35,810 nt of DNA from Gordonia sp. (in: high G+C Gram-positive bacteria). Its GTDB lineage: Bacteria; Actinomycetota; Actinomycetes; Mycobacteriales; Mycobacteriaceae. The stretch spans positions 1 to 35,810 of the forward strand of contig NZ_JAGQTN010000147.1 in NCBI RefSeq assembly GCF_020438995.1, written 5' to 3'. Both the position numbers and the translations under genes were made by a program. Below, piece by piece: positions 24,142 to 32,658 of the stretch. The notes beneath the pieces are model-generated. The model was not told the origin of the DNA. It worked only from the letters and a program-made list of their open reading frames with translations, and ran no database searches. Position 1 is the first letter of the stretch, and every line of letters begins with the position of its first letter.

Positions 24142-24717
24142 ATGGGCGTCAAGACAGACACTCGACAACGCATGATTACTGCGGCAGCGTTGGTCATGCG
24201 TGAGCGCGGCATCGCCGGCACCACCATCGCTACCGTGCTGCACCGCAGTGGGGCGCCACGCGGGTCTGTCAGCTTCCACTTCCCCGGCGGGCGCAATGAA
24301 CTGCTGACCGAAGCGCTACACCTGGCCGGCGACTCGGTCAGCACGCTGCTCCGCGCGGCCGTCGAAGCCGGAACTCCCCCCGCCGACGTGATCCGCGGCA
24401 TCGGCGAGTACTACAAGCATCAATTGGCCGAGACCGATTTTCATGCCGGATGCCCGGTGGGTGCCGCCGCCCTGGATGCCTACGACGACGTAGACCTCGG
24501 CCCAGTGGTGGCGGAAGTGGTCGACGACTGGGCGAGCCTCCTGGCGCAGTCGATGGTCAAAGCCGGATTCGACGAATCTGCGGCCGCCGATGCAGCACTC
24601 GTAGCGATCAGCGCAATCGAGGGCGCGATCATGATCTCGCGCGTGAAGCGTTCGACCGATCCCATCGATCTGGCCGTAGACCTGGTCGTCCCGCTCATGC
24701 CAGAGCCGAAGAACTAG
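24142..24717 (+). CDS. TetR family regulator (LmrA/YxaF-like)
   Basis: The 191-residue protein has a TetR helix-turn-helix (GTTIATVLHRSGAPRGSVSFHFPGGRNELL, about residues 26-55). The GAPRGSVSFHFPGG form and the later GCPVGAAALD are typical of the LmrA/YxaF subfamily. GGGAGG lies 6-8 nt before the ATG. It probably represses the divergent dehydrogenase gene through the dyad at 24110-24127. It is followed by 133 bp without a gene, then the formate dehydrogenase operon. Confidence 0.88.
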   Translation: MGVKTDTRQRMITAAALVMRERGIAGTTIATVLHRSGAPRGSVSFHFPGGRNELLTEALHLAGDSVSTLLRAAVEAGTPPADVIRGIGEYYKHQLAETDFHAGCPVGAAALDAYDDVDLGPVVAEVVDDWASLLAQSMVKAGFDESAAADAALVAISAIEGAIMISRVKRSTDPIDLAVDLVVPLMPEPKN

Positions 24718-24836
24718 GGCGGAACTCGACGGCGTTCCGTAGCCAAGGAAAATCACGGACCCGGCAGCGCGGGCGGCACGACCGCAATCTCATCCGACGT
24801 CGAAACGCCGTTCTGGCAGATCAGGGTTCCGCGCTG

Positions 24837-24850
24837 GATACTCTGGACGC
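24837..24850 (+). promoter_or_regulatory. Candidate -10 element of a leaderless fdh transcript
   Basis: TACTCT at 24839-24844 lies 6 nt before the ATG at 24851 and no Shine-Dalgarno is present. Transcription would start at or next to the A of the ATG, the leaderless arrangement common in actinobacteria. No clear -35 is seen. Confidence 0.4.
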
Positions 24851-27800
24851 ATGGCGAGGTTCAGCCCCCTCGAATGGCCGGTCATCCGGCAACTGCGCTC
24901 CGGTGACAAACTCGGGCGCGGTCCTGCCGTCGAGTCGCCACTTACCAAAGCCCTCGAGTCCCGGTTGGTCTCGGCCGATCGTGTCGTCCAGAGCGTCTGT
25001 CCCTTCTGCGCTGTCGGATGCGGCCAGAAGGTGTACGTCAAGGACGAGCGCGTCATCGCCATCGAGGGTGACGAGGATTCGCCGATCTCGCGGGGCCGGC
25101 TGTGTCCGAAGGGCGCATCGAGCGAGCAGTTGGTCAACAGTCCCTTGCGGCAGACCAAGGTTCGCTACCGCGCACCGTATGCCACCGACTGGCAGGACCT
25201 CGACCGCGACAGCGCGATCGACATGATCGCGGATCGGTTCATCCAGGCGCGCCGCGAGCACTGGCGCGACACCGATGAGCACGGCAGGCCGCTGCGGCAC
25301 ACCCTCGGGATCGCCTCGCTGGGCGGCGCCACGCTGGACAACGAAGAGAACTATCTGATCAAGAAGCTCTTCACCGCGGCCGGGGCCATCCAGATCGAGA
25401 ATCAGGCGCGCATATGACACTCCGCCACGGTTCCCGGTCTGGGAGCCTCGTTCGGCCGCGGTGGTGCCACCCAGTCCCTGCAGGACATGGCCAATGCCGA
25501 CTGCATTGTGCTCATGGGCGGCAACATGGCGGAGGCGCACCCCGTCGGATTCCAGTGGGTCGCTGAAGCGAAGGCCCGCGGTGCACGCGTGATTCACGTC
25601 GATCCGCGTTTCACCCGTACCTCGGCGGTGGTCGACAAACACATCCCGATGCGGGTGGGTTCGGACATCGTGCTGCTCGGTGGGTTGATCAACTACGTGC
25701 TGACCCACGACAAGCACTTCCACGATTACGTCGTCGCGTACACCAACGCGGCGGCTCTGATCGACGCCGATTTCGCCGACCCCGAAGACCTCGGCGGGCT
25801 GTTCTCCGGCTTCGACCCGGAGACCGGAACGTATGACACAGCCAGCTGGCAGTACACGGGTGGCCGGGACGAGACGCTCACCGATCCGCAGTCGGTGTTC
25901 CAGATCCTCAAGCGGCACTTCGCCCGCTACACGCCGGACATGGTCGAGCAGATGTGTGGCGTCTCGGCGGCCGACTTCGACTACCTGGCGCGGTCGCTGA
26001 CCGACAATTCCGGCCCCGAACGCACCGGCTGTTTCGGGTACGCGACCGGCTGGACCCAGCACACGATGGGTGCGCAGGTGATCCGTACCGCCGGTATCCT
26101 GCAACTTCTGCTGGGCAATGTCGGACGCCCGGGCAGCGGCATCATGGCGCTGCGCGGTCACGCCAGCATCCAGGGGTCGACCGACATCCCGACCCTGTTC
26201 AATCTGCTGCCGGGATATCTGCCGATGCCGTCGGTGGGCAAGCACGACACCTTCGCCGATTACGTGCGGGCGGTCACCCCGGCCACCGGCAAGGGCTACT
26301 GGGCATACGCCGACGCCTACACCGTCAGCCTGCTCAAGGCGTGGTGGGGTGATGCGGCGACTGCGGAGAACGACTGGGCCTATGACTACCTGCCCCGCCT
26401 CAACGGCCCGGCCGGGACCTACCAGACCGTCGTGAACATGCTGGAGGGCAAGGTCGACGGCTATTTCATCATCGGCCAGAACCCGGCCGTCGGTTCGGCG
26501 AACGCCCGCCAGCAGCGCCTGGCGATGGCCAAGCTCAAGTGGCTCGTGGTGCGCGACCTCAACATGATCGAGAGCGCGACCTGGTGGAAGGACGGACCGG
26601 AGATCGCGTCGGGCGAACTCAAGACCGAGGAGATCGGCACCGAGGTGTTCTTCCTACCGGCCGCGACGCACGTGGAGAAGGCGGGCAGCTTCACACAGAC
26701 CCAACGCATGGTCCAGTGGCGGCACCAGGCGTTGTCGCCGCCCGGAGAGGCGCAGAGCGAACTGGACTTCTACCACGATCTCGGCGCCCGGATCCGGGCG
26801 CGGCTGGCTGATTCGGACGATCCGCGTGATCGGCCGATCTTGGATATGACCTGGGACTATCCACTGAACGACCACGGTGACGTCGATCCCGAAGCGGTGC
26901 TCGCCGAGATCAACGGGCGGTATGCGACGGGACCCGACGCGGGCGCCCCGCTGGACTCGTACACCCAGCTCAAGGCCGACGGCTCGACCTTGGCCGGCTG
27001 CTGGATCTACGCCGGCGTCGCCGCCGGCGGCGTCAACAAGGCGGCCCGCCGGGAACCGCGGGGCGGGCCGAGCGTGACCCAGTCGGAGTGGGGATGGGTG
27101 TGGCCGGCCGATCGCCGGATCCTCTACAACCGTGCCTCCGCCGATCGGCAGGGCCGTCCGTGGAGTGAACGCAAGAAGTACCTCTGGTGGGACGAAGCGG
27201 CCGGTCGCTGGACCGGCGACGACATTCCCGACTTCCCGGCGACGACCCCGCCCGGCCATCAGCCGGAGCCCGGTGCGGTCGGCGCCGACGCGATCGGTGG
27301 CGACGACCCGTTCATCATGCAGTCCGACGGCAAGGGCTGGCTCTTCGCGCCGAGCGGGCTGGTCGACGGGCCGCTGCCCACGCACTACGAGGCGCAGGAG
27401 TCGCCGGTACGCAATGCGCTGTACCCGCAGCAGCAGGCGCCGGCCCGCGTGATGATGCCGCGCGCGGACAATCTGGACGCGCCCAGCGCCGGTGATCCGG
27501 GCGTGGAGGTGTACCCGTACGTCTTCACGACCTATCGGCTCACCGAGCACCACACGGCCGGCGGGATGAGTCGATGGTCGCCGTATCTCGCGGAACTGCA
27601 GCCGGAAATGTTCTGTGAGATCTCACCGGCCCTGGCCGCAGAGGTCGGGGTGGTCAACGAGGGCTGGGCGACGATCATCTCGCCCCGCGCGGCGATCGAG
27701 GCGCGTGTGCTGGTCACCGACCGGCTGCGGCCGCTCGACATCAACGGGCGTGCGGTCCACCAGATCGGTCTGCCATATCACTGGGGGCAGGGCGGCGACG

Positions 27801-28057
27801 CCGTCGTCACCGGTGACGCGGCGAACGACCTGATCGGTGTCACGATGGACCCCAACGTGTTCATCCAGGAGTCCAAGGTCGGGTCGTGCGCGATGATCGC
27901 CGGCCGGCGTCCGCGGGGTGCAGCCGCACTCGATCTGGTTCGCGAATACCAGCGGCGCGCGGGTGTCACCATGGAGACGGACAATGAGCGAGTGACCGCG
28001 ACCGACGATGCCGAGGGACCCCGGGTGCAGGAAGGAGACCGGCAATGGGACAGTTGA
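24851..28057 (+). CDS. Formate dehydrogenase alpha subunit, selenocysteine-containing (UGA at 25415-25417)
   Basis: Reading the in-frame TGA at 25415-25417 as selenocysteine gives one 1068-residue protein with Sec189 in NQARI-Sec-HSATV, the exact context of FDH active sites. The [4Fe-4S] cysteines are C50, C53, C57 and C85. Then come the Mo-bisMGD domains (MGGNMAEAHPVGFQWV; HVDPRFTRTSAVVDKH) and the C-terminal cofactor-binding domain (LPYHWGQGGDAV, ESKVGSCAMIAG). It oxidises formate to CO2 and passes electrons to the Fe-S subunit, whose gene overlaps its 3' end by 13 bp. A SECIS-like hairpin follows the UGA. No twin-arginine signal is seen at the N-terminus, unlike FdnG. The sel genes lie downstream. 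Confidence 0.95.
25415..25447 (+). promoter_or_regulatory. Selenocysteine UGA codon and bacterial SECIS hairpin
   Basis: The TGA at 25415-25417 is followed 18 nt later by a hairpin: GGTTCCC (25429-25435) pairs with GGGAGCC (25441-25447) around the loop GGTCT. Bacterial SECIS elements sit just inside the coding sequence after UGA and E. coli fdhF has the same GGUCU loop, which SelB contacts. This is strong direct support for recoding. Confidence 0.9.
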
Positions 28058-29064
28058 CCGGCCCCACGGACCCGAGCGCCGACGCCGCCTGGCCGATCAT
28101 CGAAGAGCGGCGCGGCTTCTTCACCGACACCTCGATCTGTATCGGCTGCAAAGCCTGCGAGGTGGCGTGCAAGGAGTGGAATCGCAATCCGCGCCACGGC
28201 GACCTGGAATTCACCGGGATGTCGTACGACAATTCGGTGGCCCTGGGCGCCAGCACCTGGCGTCACGTCGCCTTCATCGAGCAGAATGCCGAGCGGATCG
28301 AGACCGCGCGTGAATCGGGCGCGCGGCTCGTCGGGCTGGGGATGCCGCAGCTGCGCACGAGCGTCGATGCCGAGCCCGCTGCCGCCGAACCCACCGCGGC
28401 ACCGACACCCCCGGACACTCCCGAGTTCCGCTGGCTGATGTCGTCGGACGTGTGCAAACACTGCACGCACGCCGGGTGCCTGGACGTGTGTCCGACCGGT
28501 GCGATGATGCGCACCGAGTTCGGGACCGTGGTGGTGCAGTCGGACATCTGCAACGGCTGCGGAACCTGCGTGGCGGGCTGTCCGTTCGGCGTGGTCGAGC
28601 GGCGCAGCGACGGTACCGTCGCACCGACCACTCGCGACGGAGAGCGCAAAGGTGAGCAGCCCGCTGTGCCCAAGAGGGGCATCGCGCAGAAGTGCACGCT
28701 CTGCTACGACCGGCTGCGGGCGAGCGAGACCCCGGCCTGCGCCAAGACCTGTCCGACGACGTCGATCTCGTTCGGCGATCGGGCGGAGATGGTCGCCAAG
28801 GCGCACGACCGGGTGGCGCAGCTGCACACGGCCGGCATGACCGAAGCGCGGCTGTACGGCGCCAACGAGAACGACGGCGTGGGCGGCACCGGTTCGGTGT
28901 TCCTGCTGCTCGATGAGCCGGAGGTGTACGGACTTCCGCCGGACCCGCGGGTGCCGACAGCAGATCTGCCGGCCATGTACAAGCGTGCCGGGCTCGCGGT
29001 GGCCGGAATGGCCGCAGCGGCGGCCGTCTCGTTCCTGGGTTCGTGGAAGGACCGGCGTCGATGA
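28045..29064 (+). CDS. Formate dehydrogenase iron-sulfur (beta) subunit
   Basis: The 339-residue ferredoxin-like protein has four cysteine clusters: CIGCKACEVAC (C32, C35, C38, C42), CKHCTHAGCLDVCP, CNGCGTCVAGCP and CTLCYDRL with ACAKTCP, enough for four [4Fe-4S] clusters. It passes electrons from the alpha subunit to the membrane subunit. A hydrophobic segment near residues 309-326 (AGLAVAGMAAAAAVSFLG) is a C-terminal anchor like that of FdnH. GAAGGAG precedes the ATG. An insert rich in A, P and E (about 110-130) is a linker. Its stop overlaps the next start. Confidence 0.95.
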   Translation: MGQLTGPTDPSADAAWPIIEERRGFFTDTSICIGCKACEVACKEWNRNPRHGDLEFTGMSYDNSVALGASTWRHVAFIEQNAERIETARESGARLVGLGMPQLRTSVDAEPAAAEPTAAPTPPDTPEFRWLMSSDVCKHCTHAGCLDVCPTGAMMRTEFGTVVVQSDICNGCGTCVAGCPFGVVERRSDGTVAPTTRDGERKGEQPAVPKRGIAQKCTLCYDRLRASETPACAKTCPTTSISFGDRAEMVAKAHDRVAQLHTAGMTEARLYGANENDGVGGTGSVFLLLDEPEVYGLPPDPRVPTADLPAMYKRAGLAVAGMAAAAAVSFLGSWKDRRR

Positions 29065-30176
29065 CCAGCTCCGAGTACGACCAGTTCCGGCCGCCTCGGC
29101 CGGAGCGTCGAGGCGGCCGGAAGGACAACGGCCGCAAGGACAACGGCCGCAAGGGATCCGGCCGGGCCGCCGATCTGATGGTGCCGACGGTGGAGGTGGC
29201 CGAACTCGACGAGCACGGCTACTACGGCCGTCCGGTGGTGAAGGCGCCGCCGTGGGAGTGGCCGATCGGCCTGTATCTGTTCCTCGGCGGTGTGGCCGGC
29301 GGATCCGCGGTGCTGGGGGCCGGCGCTCAGCTCACCGGCCGGGAGACGTTGCGCCGCAACACCCGTCTCGCAGGGCTGGGTGCCGCGTCGCTCGGCGCCC
29401 TTGCGCTGGTGGCGGACCTCGGCCGCCCCGAACGCTTCCTGCACATGATGCGCACCTTCAAGGTCACCTCGCCGATGAGTGTCGGCTCCTGGATTCTGAC
29501 GGGGTACAGCGGACTCGTCGGCGTCGCCGCCGTCGGCGAGGTGGACCGGATGACCGGCGACCGGCTGCCGCTCGGTCCGTTGCGGCCGGTGCTGCGGGCC
29601 GTGGAACCGGTGTCCGGGCTCGGCGCAGGTCTGATGGGCGCGCCGCTGGCCGCGTACACGGCGGTACTGCTCGGGGACACCGCCATGCCGACCTGGCATG
29701 CCGCGCACCGCGATCTGCCTTTCGTCTTCGTCAGTTCGGCAAGCCTGGCCGCGGGCGGCCTGGCGCTGGTCACCACACCGGCGAACGAGGTGGGCCCGGC
29801 CCGCAACCTGGCGGTGCTGGGGGTGATCGGCGACGTCGTCGCCACCCGTCTGATGGAGAAGCGGATGGATCCGGTGGCCGCCGAACCCCTGCACCATGGC
29901 ACACCGGGCAACCTGATGCGCTGGGCCGAGCGGCTCGCCGTCGCCGGGGGTCTGGGTGCGACGCTGTTCGGTGGGCGGAGCGGCCGGGCACGACGGCTCC
30001 TCGCCGCAGCGTCCGGTATCACCCTGATGGCGGCCTCGGCCTGCACCCGCTTCGGGGTCTTCGAGGCCGGGCTTGAGTCGGCGAAGGACCCGCGCTACAC
30101 GATGGAGCCGCAGCGCCGGCGACTCGAAGCCCGGCGTGCGGCCGGGATCACCGACGACTCGATCATCGGATTGTGA
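29061..30176 (+). CDS. NrfD/PsrC-type membrane subunit of formate dehydrogenase
   Basis: The 371-residue protein has about eight hydrophobic segments, starting WPIGLYLFLGGVAGGSAVL, then LAGLGAASLGALALVADLG, SWILTGYSGLVGVAAVG, GAGLMGAPLAAYTAVLL and so on, the NrfD pattern. It replaces the cytochrome b subunit of FDH-N and should pass electrons to menaquinone. The hydrophilic N-terminus carries a tandem KDNGR repeat. The ATG overlaps the beta-subunit stop (ATGA). Its 3' end overlaps the convergent selD gene by 14 bp. Confidence 0.88.
   Translation: MTSSEYDQFRPPRPERRGGRKDNGRKDNGRKGSGRAADLMVPTVEVAELDEHGYYGRPVVKAPPWEWPIGLYLFLGGVAGGSAVLGAGAQLTGRETLRRNTRLAGLGAASLGALALVADLGRPERFLHMMRTFKVTSPMSVGSWILTGYSGLVGVAAVGEVDRMTGDRLPLGPLRPVLRAVEPVSGLGAGLMGAPLAAYTAVLLGDTAMPTWHAAHRDLPFVFVSSASLAAGGLALVTTPANEVGPARNLAVLGVIGDVVATRLMEKRMDPVAAEPLHHGTPGNLMRWAERLAVAGGLGATLFGGRSGRARRLLAAASGITLMAASACTRFGVFEAGLESAKDPRYTMEPQRRRLEARRAAGITDDSIIGL
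29121..29150 (+). repeat. Two tandem 15-bp units in the NrfD N-terminus
   Basis: The unit AAGGACAACGGCCGC occurs twice in a row and a third, diverged copy follows. It encodes the repeated KDNGR motif in a basic, probably disordered cytoplasmic tail. Confidence 0.75.
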
Positions 30177-31173
30177 GGATCGCCGGCTCCCCCGGCGCGG
30201 AAGGCTCGGCGGCAGTCAGGTGGCCGATGATCGGGTAGCCGGGAACCTCGCCGGCGACGAGCAGACCGCCCGAGGTCTGGGCATCGGCCAGGAGGAGCAG
30301 GTGGTCCTCGGTGATCCCGGTGCCGGTCACCAGGTGCGGGCGTACCCAGTCGAGGTTGCGGCGCGTGCCGCCGGAGACGAACCCGTCGCGCAGCGCCTCC
30401 CGTGCGCCGTCGAGCACCGGGACGGCGGCGGCATCGATCACCGCGCTGACACCGGAGGCCCGGCACATCTTGTACAGGTGTCCCAGAAGACCGAAACCGG
30501 TCACGTCGGTGGCGGCGCGGGCCCCGGCGCCGAGCGCGGCGGCGGAGGCATCCCGGTTGAGTGCGGTCATCGAGGCGATTGCCTGCGGGAAGTTCTCACC
30601 GGTGCTCTTGTGCCGATTGTTGAGCAGTCCGACACCGATCGGCTTGGTCAGGGTGAGGGGCAGCCCGGCCTGCGCCGCATCGTTGCGCAGCAACCTGTCG
30701 GGGTCGGCGATGCCGGTCACCGCCATGCCGTATTTCGGCTCCGGGTCGTCGATGGTGTGTCCGCCGATCACCGGACAGCCGGCCTCCGCCCCGACATCGA
30801 GACCGCCGCGGAGCACCTCGGTCATCATCTCCATCGGCAGGACTCCGCGCGGCCAGCCGACCAGATTGATTGCGACGACCGGCCGGCCGCCCATCGCGTA
30901 CACATCCGACAGCGCGTTGGCGGCGGCGATCCGGCCCCAGTCGTAGGGCGAGTCGACGACCGGGGTGAAGAAGTCGGCGGTCGAGAGCACCGCGAGGCCG
31001 TCGGCGACCCGGACCGCGGCGGCGTCATCGCCGTCGTCCAGTCCGACCAGAACATCGGGGGCCGCGGGTCCGATGAGGTCTCGGATCGCATCCTCCAGCT
31101 CCCCGGCGGGAATCTTGCACGCACAGCCTCCGCCGTGAGCGTAGGAGGTGAGGCGTCGGAGTTCGCTGGGCAT
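30163..31173 (-). CDS. selD: Selenide, water dikinase (selenophosphate synthetase)
   Basis: The 336-residue enzyme makes selenophosphate from selenide and ATP, the donor for tRNA-Sec. The active-site loop HGGGCACK carries the catalytic cysteine and lysine, so this SelD is a Cys, not a Sec, form. GLDDGDDAAAVRV, TADFFTPVVDSPYDWGRIAAANALSD and GGHTIDDPEPKYGMAVTG are typical ATP/metal motifs. ATG 31173 is chosen with GGAGG at good spacing; the GTG 9 bp further upstream is too close to GGAGG. It is divergent from selC and convergent with the FDH operon. Confidence 0.96.
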   Translation of the reverse strand: MPSELRRLTSYAHGGGCACKIPAGELEDAIRDLIGPAAPDVLVGLDDGDDAAAVRVADGLAVLSTADFFTPVVDSPYDWGRIAAANALSDVYAMGGRPVVAINLVGWPRGVLPMEMMTEVLRGGLDVGAEAGCPVIGGHTIDDPEPKYGMAVTGIADPDRLLRNDAAQAGLPLTLTKPIGVGLLNNRHKSTGENFPQAIASMTALNRDASAAALGAGARAATDVTGFGLLGHLYKMCRASGVSAVIDAAAVPVLDGAREALRDGFVSGGTRRNLDWVRPHLVTGTGITEDHLLLLADAQTSGGLLVAGEVPGYPIIGHLTAAEPSAPGEPAILTIR

Positions 31174-31214
31174 CTCAGTCACCCTCCAGAGGATAGGCGG
31201 CTATTGTGAGCGGC

Positions 31215-31310
31215 GGAGGCGTCTGGATTCCTGGTGGGTCCCCTGGTCTTCAAAACCAGTGAGGCCGAGTATCTCGGTCTGGCGGGTTCGATTCCCGTCC
31301 GTCTCCGCCA
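31215..31310 (+). tRNA. selC: tRNA-Sec (anticodon TCA)
   Basis: The 96-nt tRNA has the anticodon stem CTGGT/ACCAG around loop CTTCAAA (anticodon TCA, reading UGA). The D stem is six base pairs (GGATTC/GGGTCC), and there is a long variable arm (GGCCGAG ... CTCGGTCT), T loop TTCGATT and encoded CCA at the end. These are the diagnostic tRNA-Sec traits. The acceptor stem GGAGGCG pairs with CGTCTCC; the eighth position (T/C) is unpaired, whereas bacterial tRNA-Sec usually has 8 bp. A -10-like TATTGT at 31202-31207 precedes it. selA begins 29 bp after it. Confidence 0.95.
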
Positions 31311-31338
31311 GCTTTCCGGTCACAGGAGGAGTTCTGCG

Positions 31339-32655
31339 GTGGATGACGCTGTGCAGCAACAGGATTCACGGCGCCACATTCCCCGCACCGATACACTGCT
31401 CGCCTTGCCCGAGGTGGCCGGCGCACGCTCGCGGGTGGCCGGCCACGTGATCATGTCGGTGATCCGCTCGGCGCAGGAACGTGCGCGAGCCGGGGAGATC
31501 TCACCGGAGGAGGTCGAGGCCGTCGTCGTCGCCGAACTGGCGGCGGCAACGACCTCCACCCAGACCCCGGTTCTCAACGCAACCGGAGTCGTCGTGCACA
31601 CCAACCTGGGGCGTGCACCGCTCTCGCCGGTTGCGGTGGAGGCGCTGATCCTGGCGGCCGGCTACGTGGACGTCGAACTGGATCTGGACACCGGCACGCG
31701 CAGCAAACGTGGGCGAGGCACGCGGGCCGCGCTGCTGGCGGCCTGCCCGGCGGCCGAAGAAGCACTCGCCGTCAACAACGGCGCCGCGGCGCTCGTGCTG
31801 GCGACCACGACACTGGCGGCCGGCCGCGAGGTGGTGATATCGCGCGGCGAGCTGATCGAGATCGGCGCGGGATTCCGCCTGCCGGATCTGATCGCCTCGA
31901 CCGGGGCGCGGTTGCGCGAGGTGGGGACCACCAACCGCACGCACCTGCACGACTATGCCGCGGCGATCGGCCCGGACACCGGTTGCATACTCAAGGTGCA
32001 CCCCAGCAACTTCCGCGTCACCGGCTTCACCTCAGGCGTCTCGGTCCGCGAGCTGTCCGCACTGAGCGCAGAACATGGCGTTCCCCTCGTCGTCGATCTC
32101 GGCAGCGGACTGCTCGCACCCGACCCGGTGCTGCCCGACGAACCGGACGCCGCCACCACGCTGGCCGACGGCGCCGACGTGATCACCGCCAGCGGCGACA
32201 AACTGCTCGGCGGCCCGCAGGCCGGCATCGTGCTCGGCCGCGCGCAGACGGTGCTGTCGATGGCTCGCCATCCGCTGGCGCGTGCGGTCCGGATGGACAA
32301 ACTGGCATTGGCAGCACTGGAGGCGACGCTGTCCGGCCCACGGCCGCCGGTCACCGACTATCTGCATGCGGACCCGGCGCGGCTGCGCGAACGCACCGAG
32401 GCGCTCGCAGCGGCCGTCGGCGGAACGGTGGTCGATCACGACGGCCGGGTCGGTGGCGGCGGAGCACCGGGTGTTCCGCTGCACGCGTGTGCGGTGCGAT
32501 TGCCCGAAGCGGCGGCCCGGCCGCTGCGACTCGGCTCACCCGCAGTGCTGCCGCGGGTGCACGACGGTGCCACCCTGATTGATCTGCGGTGCGTGCCGGA
32601 GGCGGACGATCACCACCTCCTCCAGGCCGTGCGGACCGCGCTGCGCGGGCTCTGA
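31339..32655 (+). CDS. selA: L-seryl-tRNA(Sec) selenium transferase
   Basis: The 438-residue PLP enzyme converts seryl-tRNA-Sec to selenocysteyl-tRNA-Sec using selenophosphate. It has NATGVVVHTNLGRAPLS near the N-terminal third, NNGAAALVLA, LKVHPSNFRVTGFT, and the PLP lysine in ASGDKLLGGPQAG (K288). The GTG start at 31339 follows AGGAGGA by 8 nt; longer in-frame reading would run through selC. It is followed 3 bp later by selB, so both are one transcript, possibly with selC. Confidence 0.96.
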   Translation: MDDAVQQQDSRRHIPRTDTLLALPEVAGARSRVAGHVIMSVIRSAQERARAGEISPEEVEAVVVAELAAATTSTQTPVLNATGVVVHTNLGRAPLSPVAVEALILAAGYVDVELDLDTGTRSKRGRGTRAALLAACPAAEEALAVNNGAAALVLATTTLAAGREVVISRGELIEIGAGFRLPDLIASTGARLREVGTTNRTHLHDYAAAIGPDTGCILKVHPSNFRVTGFTSGVSVRELSALSAEHGVPLVVDLGSGLLAPDPVLPDEPDAATTLADGADVITASGDKLLGGPQAGIVLGRAQTVLSMARHPLARAVRMDKLALAALEATLSGPRPPVTDYLHADPARLRERTEALAAAVGGTVVDHDGRVGGGGAPGVPLHACAVRLPEAAARPLRLGSPAVLPRVHDGATLIDLRCVPEADDHHLLQAVRTALRGL

Positions 32656-32658
32656 CCC

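Noticed and set aside
25415-25487. TGA splitting the formate dehydrogenase gene into two frames, suggesting a pseudogene
   Set aside because: The two parts are in the same frame, the codon is at the known Sec position, a SECIS-like hairpin follows, and all sel genes are nearby.
24821-26245. Long leftward frame opposite the formate dehydrogenase
   Set aside because: No protein motifs, and it mirrors a well-supported gene.
30073-31209. Rightward frame opposite selD
   Set aside because: It is an antisense shadow; selD motifs on the other strand are unambiguous.
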